Shown piece by piece: positions 59,750 through 64,000 of a stretch of DNA of 64,000 nt; position 1 is the first letter of the stretch, and the number at the start of each line of letters is the position of its first letter. The notes beneath the pieces are model-generated. The model was not told the DNA's origin. It made no database searches and saw nothing but the letters and a program-made list of their open reading frames with translations. The DNA comes from Cymodocea nodosa. Lineage: Eukaryota > Streptophyta > Magnoliopsida > Alismatales > Cymodoceaceae. The DNA lies in the NCBI GenBank assembly GCA_036874045.1, contig CM072341.1:4538501-4602500 (forward strand), given 5' to 3'. The position numbers and the translations under genes were made by a program.

Positions 59750-62014
59750 TTATCGACCCCTCCTAAGTATATCACTTATAGCATTACATATTTTATCTCC
59801 TAGATGCCTAATATCATTTCTGATGTCGTTAAGCACTGCATCTAAGTCAGGATGTAGCTGTGTTTACTATTCTGCTTGAACTGAATAACTTTGTTGTTGT
59901 TGTATATGGTCTGTATCAGGTTGTTGTTGTTGTTGTCGTTGAGGTTTATGCATGGCCTGGAATTTTTGCAAATCTTTGACACTAAATGCTCTTATGCCTT
60001 TAGTTTCAGAGGGCCAGTCAGATAAAGTCAATTGACTTGCAAGGATTCTACATACAGCATCACCATAAAATAACTTTGAACTCATATGCTGTAGTTGAGA
60101 CATAAAAACATCAAACCAATTTATTTGAATTCTATTCAGCAGGCCATAAGATGCATATAAACAGCTTCTGTTGACTTCCAAATTGTGTCCAACTCTTTGA
60201 AATAAATTTGCATGCAATATATTTGCAATAAACCTTGCCTCTACATTCAGATTTTCCATTAATCTCATTTCAAAATATACATCTAGAATTTTTGATAAAG
60301 ACTGAATGTTCCATTCTAGTTGTCTTATTATGTCAAATCTGTTGGTAACAACTACACCTTCATTCTTTAATCCTAAAACTTCAAAAATTAACTCAGGAGA
60401 CAATATAAACTCTTGTTCATTTATTTGAGTTTTCAGAAAATTTCCATTCTTGTCTAGATTGCTATAAGAAGCTGCAATAAGCTCTATGTATTGCTTCCAT
60501 TTCGTTCCTACTGGCAAGAATTTAATTAGGCCTTGAAACTCAAACAGATCTCTTATTTCCATTAAATTTCTGAATTTTATTGGACAAGCATGCAGAATCT
60601 GACATGTAATCAGATTATTGTATTTCTGCAATGCTTCTTCAGATCTAAAATGAATTGCATTACCTTGAATTTTTAATATTGTACACAAAGAAGGTGATAC
60701 CTGAAGCCGTGATTCAAAGTTTAATTCATCTTCAGGAACCTCTTCTTGAAAATGAATGTCATGTTGTTCCTCTTCCAAAATATTATCTTGAAGTTGCTCA
60801 GGTAAGCTTGATTCTTCAGCTTCAACAATGTTAGGAACATTGTTAATATGCTCAACATTCATCTGTTCAATCTCCATAGAATGTTCAGAGTACAATTTTT
60901 TCACAAATTCTACAACCGGTGTATCTGTCTGTAATTGTTCATTTTGTTCAATAGATAATTCTATTGATTCATGCTGTGAATTCTCAGACTCTGCTTCTAT
61001 AGATTCCGTAGAAGGCTGGTTAACTTTTAGCTCTTCTGGAGTCTTAACAATTTCAATATCTGCTACTCTAGACAATTCAGCCTTTGAAGTAGTTACTGCC
61101 TCAACATTGTCAATTATATCTGCAATAACTTGTTCAATGTCAGATGCCTGATGCTCTGATTTGTCAATTTCTGCATCATCAGGACTTGTATTAATAGAAA
61201 AACTTGAGCTCATATTTGACTTGGATTTCCTCTCAAGTTTTCTAGCAAGGGAAAATAAAGTCTCATTATCTTCATCAGTTTCAGAGTTTTCGGAATTGAT
61301 GAGTTTATCAGATGCACAATAAGGTACAATGTCTAGACATACATTGTCCTTTGGAAATAAATTTTCATCTGATTTTCCTTTTTCAAAAGACTTTGTTTCC
61401 TTAGACATAATTTTTCTGACTTTCCTTCTTCTATAACATTTTTGTTTCTCCTTTTCAAGTATTGCTGTTTTCTTTTCAAATTGCTCCATAAAAGTTTTCT
61501 GCTTTAATTCTTCTAAGGCACTTTCTATTGCAACGACCTTTCAAAGACTGTTAACTTTTGTTTTGTCTACAACAATATCTGATTCTACTTGTTTTCAATA
61601 TAAAGGAGTAGGGATAGCTGATTCATGCTCTTCCTCAAATGCATGTAGTCTTATACAATTTATAGTAGTTTGAGGAGTTCTATTTGATGAACCTACACCT
61701 TTTTCCAAATATTTTGCATACTGTTCCAAAAATGCAATCTCAGCACATTTCATTCTGTATTCTCTATCATATTTACTTCGAATACCCATGCATGTAGTAC
61801 TTGCATTAGTATGTTGAAGTTCTTGTCTCACTTCATCTAATATATCTTGAGAAATGAAGTAATCTCTATAAAGTTCTTCTAACCTTTTGTCCACTCAAAA
61901 TATTTTCTTGAACCAAGTACGTGGAACTTCATCATTCTCTATTTCTTTTCCTTTTGCATCTCTTCTGCTTTTGCCTTTTCCTCTGCCACGACCTTTGTAG
62001 AACTTGGAGACCAT
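59750..62014 (-). pseudogene. ORF3 of the SIRE-like element, second copy
   Basis: Best kept ORF3 in the window: 59867-61489 is open for 540 codons. Domains follow the order of 51156-53423: basic start, charged region, Lys/Arg-rich patch (CYRRRKVRKIMSKETKS), long acidic Ser/Glu region, C-terminal helical domain (LFEFQGLIKFLPVGTKWKQY, LGLKNEG, IQINWFDVF, SKLFYGDAV) and poly-Gln (QRQQQQQPDTD). This openness beside an older Athila target suggests a young element. Function unknown; called env-like in SIRE only by position. Fossil, a few breaks. Confidence 0.8.
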
Positions 62015-63601
62015 CGTCGCAAGTTGTAACAGCAACAAGCGGGAAAGATTTTGTTGACAAAGTTTACAAATAACCTAAGTCCCCGTGTAATAAGTGTTTA
62101 AATAGGGTGTTTAGGCGTATAACTCAACGTGAAGAGAAGTCGGGTTTAGAAATTAAATAAATATTGAATAAAGTTTATTCAATCAAGGTACCTGAAATAT
62201 TCAAGTATAACTCGTTGAGTTAACCAACCTAACAAGTAAAACGCTGTCTAGAGGATGTTTTACATGTTACTTTATCTAACATAACATCTAGTTACTACAC
62301 TTAAAATAATTTTCGAATGCTTCCAACTGAATCGTTCCGAAAACAACACACATGCTAAACTTAACATTATCTTGAGAACATTGTAAACTATTTGAACATT
62401 TTGTCCTTTGAATCTAAAATAGTTTATTTGTCTTTTTAAATTATTTCATCAAGATTTTAAGAGGACATTAATTTAGATTAACTAAGATTTTTATTCTAAA
62501 TTATATTAATCTGCTTTCGACATTGTTAATCCTCCCCCTACAAATATACTTCAAATATATTCAACCAAAATACAAAATATACTTGTAGTGACAATAGATG
62601 TTAAGTATAACTATACTTTTACAATTTCTTTTCAGAGACTTCCGTTATCCTGACATCATCAAAAATGATTTCCAGAATCAATTCCTACTGTATATGAATC
62701 AAAACACAACTTTGAACTCAATTCGATTAATTCAAGGAGAATAAAAGAATGTATCTCAAATAAACGCTTTCAAAAGTACTAATGTTGATTCAATAAATCA
62801 GTAGTCATATTGGTATAAACTATATGTGATTCAAAGATATCTGTAATTAATGAAACAACTTTTTCTTTTCAAAACAGTAAATATTGACAATTTTCTTTAA
62901 AAGTTAGTTTGAAAAGCTTGAATCATACAAGAGCTTTCTAATGTACCCGTGTAATGAGCTTTCAGTCAACAATCCCAAATCTGATCAGGACCTTAGGTTG
63001 CCAGATTTAAAGAATCCTTTTCAGGACAACAATCCTTACATACCTATCTGCTCAAGTACAAAAGGCTCGTGATCAAACTATTCAATAAACTCTTAAAGAT
63101 TTTTACTTTGTAAGCACATTTCATTTTAAGCACAGTATATATGTATTCCATTAATACAGATGCAATAAAACACAAATCTCATACTATTTTTACTTCTATG
63201 ATTGTACTGAGAATATGAATCAGTTTCAATAAGCTTATACTTTTGATTAACAGTTTAAGATGAGTTACATATAACTTATTCTACAAGTTTAATCAATTAA
63301 GTCAAATTTATGCATGATCATATGCATTTTCCTTGATTCAAAGAAAACATTTAATCAAAATTTCAGAATGTCAAAAGTATTTAAAGTTTTTCATTTACAC
63401 TTCCACTTAAAATCGTAAAACCTATTAAAATTGATAAACTACTTAAAATCAATAAGATACTACTATGATTTTACAATAAATACATAGTATCTTAAGCAGC
63501 AGTTTAGATATTACTTTAGATATTTATAATAAGTATATAATATCTACGAGGTGAACAACATCATCAATAATATTTATTTTTTTATGTGGAGTTTAAGCAT
63601 T
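62015..63601 (-). other. Noncoding block between RNase H and ORF3, shared with Athila
   Basis: About 62540-63560 is collinear with 23600-24700 in the Athila element. No convincing gene. 62015-62540 is specific to the SIRE-like family and contains one GTTGAGTTA motif near 62215. Confidence 0.7.
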
Positions 63602-64000
63602 TTACACATCACATAGCCTACAAATACCCAAAATTAATCTAACGTTGCAGAATGTATTTTCGTCTAGAGGTTTTGTAAATATATCAGCTAATTGATTTTT
63701 ACTAGACACAAATTCTAATTTAATTTTTCCTTTAATTACGTTATCTCTTAGAAAATGATGTCTAACCTCTATATGCTTTGCTCTTGAATGTAATACAGGA
63801 TTTTTGGAAAGATTTATTGTAGAACTACTGTCACAATAAATCTCAGTTGTATCATATGATAATCCAAAATCTTCTAAAGTTTGCCTTATCCACAGAATCT
63901 GAGTGCAACACAGTGCAGCAGCAACATATTCAGCTTCTGTAGTAGAAAGTGCTACATAGTTTTGCTTTTACTAAACCATGACACCAAATTACTTCCCAAT
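63602..64000 (-). pseudogene. pol: SIRE-like RNase H, C-terminal part (cut by the window edge)
   Basis: Minus-strand reading gives VALSTTEAEYVAAALCCTQI, IYCDSSSTINLSKN, AKHIEVRHHFLRD and NQLADIFTKPLDE, ending GICRLCDV at 63602. This is the standard copia RNase H end and fixes the element as Ty1. It matches the domain at 44157-44641. Confidence 0.93.

Larger units (their letters stand above)
57644..64000 (-). mobile_element. Second SIRE-like Ty1 element, 3' part
   Basis: 3' LTR (57644-59253), PPT, ORF3, noncoding block and the end of RNase H; the rest continues past the window. It shows the normal order of this family, with ORF3 after RNase H, and serves as the reference for the pol-less copy. 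Broken, with a few breaks in ORF3. Confidence 0.88.

Noticed and set aside
59867-61489. Envelope glycoprotein
   Set aside because: No signal peptide, transmembrane segment or furin-like site apparent; the protein is highly charged with poly-Gln. Only the position matches an envelope gene.

Overview
The window is repeat-dense, AT-rich plant nuclear DNA. The basis is its content: Athila-type Ty3 elements with a tRNA-Asp-like primer site, SIRE-like Ty1 elements primed from the initiator Met tRNA, and an intron-bearing PIF/Harbinger transposase. This mix is typical of flowering plants. I cannot name the species, and I see no free-standing host gene, rRNA, tRNA or CRISPR array.

Layout. (1) 1-3825: the 3' part of a PIF/Harbinger DNA transposon, with the end of a Myb-like partner gene, a three-exon DDE transposase that is mutated, two tandem-repeat arrays and the right terminus followed by TTA. 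(2) 4085-57643: an old, broken, plus-strand Athila-type element, split by four later insertions and carrying its inner block twice. (3) Inside it: a solo LTR (18095-19854, GCAAG repeats at both ends); a whole minus-strand Athila of the same family (21502-38464, ATGAG at both ends, LTRs of about 2.0 kb); a plus-strand SIRE-like Ty1 element (38644-46365, AAACC at both ends); and a minus-strand, pol-less SIRE-like element (49043-56933). (4) From 57644 to the window edge: a second minus-strand SIRE-like element, inserted 51 bases into the outer Athila 3' LTR.

Main observation. The Athila family here has an unusual gene order. Behind the 5' LTR and primer site come only a zinc-knuckle/linker segment and pol. 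Then follow an envelope-position third ORF (ORF3), and only after that gag and a captured F-box gene, before the polypurine tract and 3' LTR. The order is seen in the minus-strand element, whose matching LTRs and target repeats mark it as one mobilised unit, and again in both halves of the outer element. It is therefore a family trait and not a single local accident. A TATA-like box lies about 165-170 bases ahead of gag in all three copies. Splice-like signals flank gag and precede the F-box ATG.

Second theme: exchange between superfamilies. The Ty3 Athila and the Ty1 SIRE-like elements share a recognisably related ORF3. They also share a noncoding block of about 1 kb that reaches nearly 90% identity by eye over its best 200 bases. 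Short inverted-repeat modules (GTTGAGTTA/TAACTCAAC and the TATCCGAAA type) also occur in their LTRs and spacers. All the LTR elements are fossils with several to about ten breaks in their coding parts. Ages given are rough, from hand-counted LTR differences.
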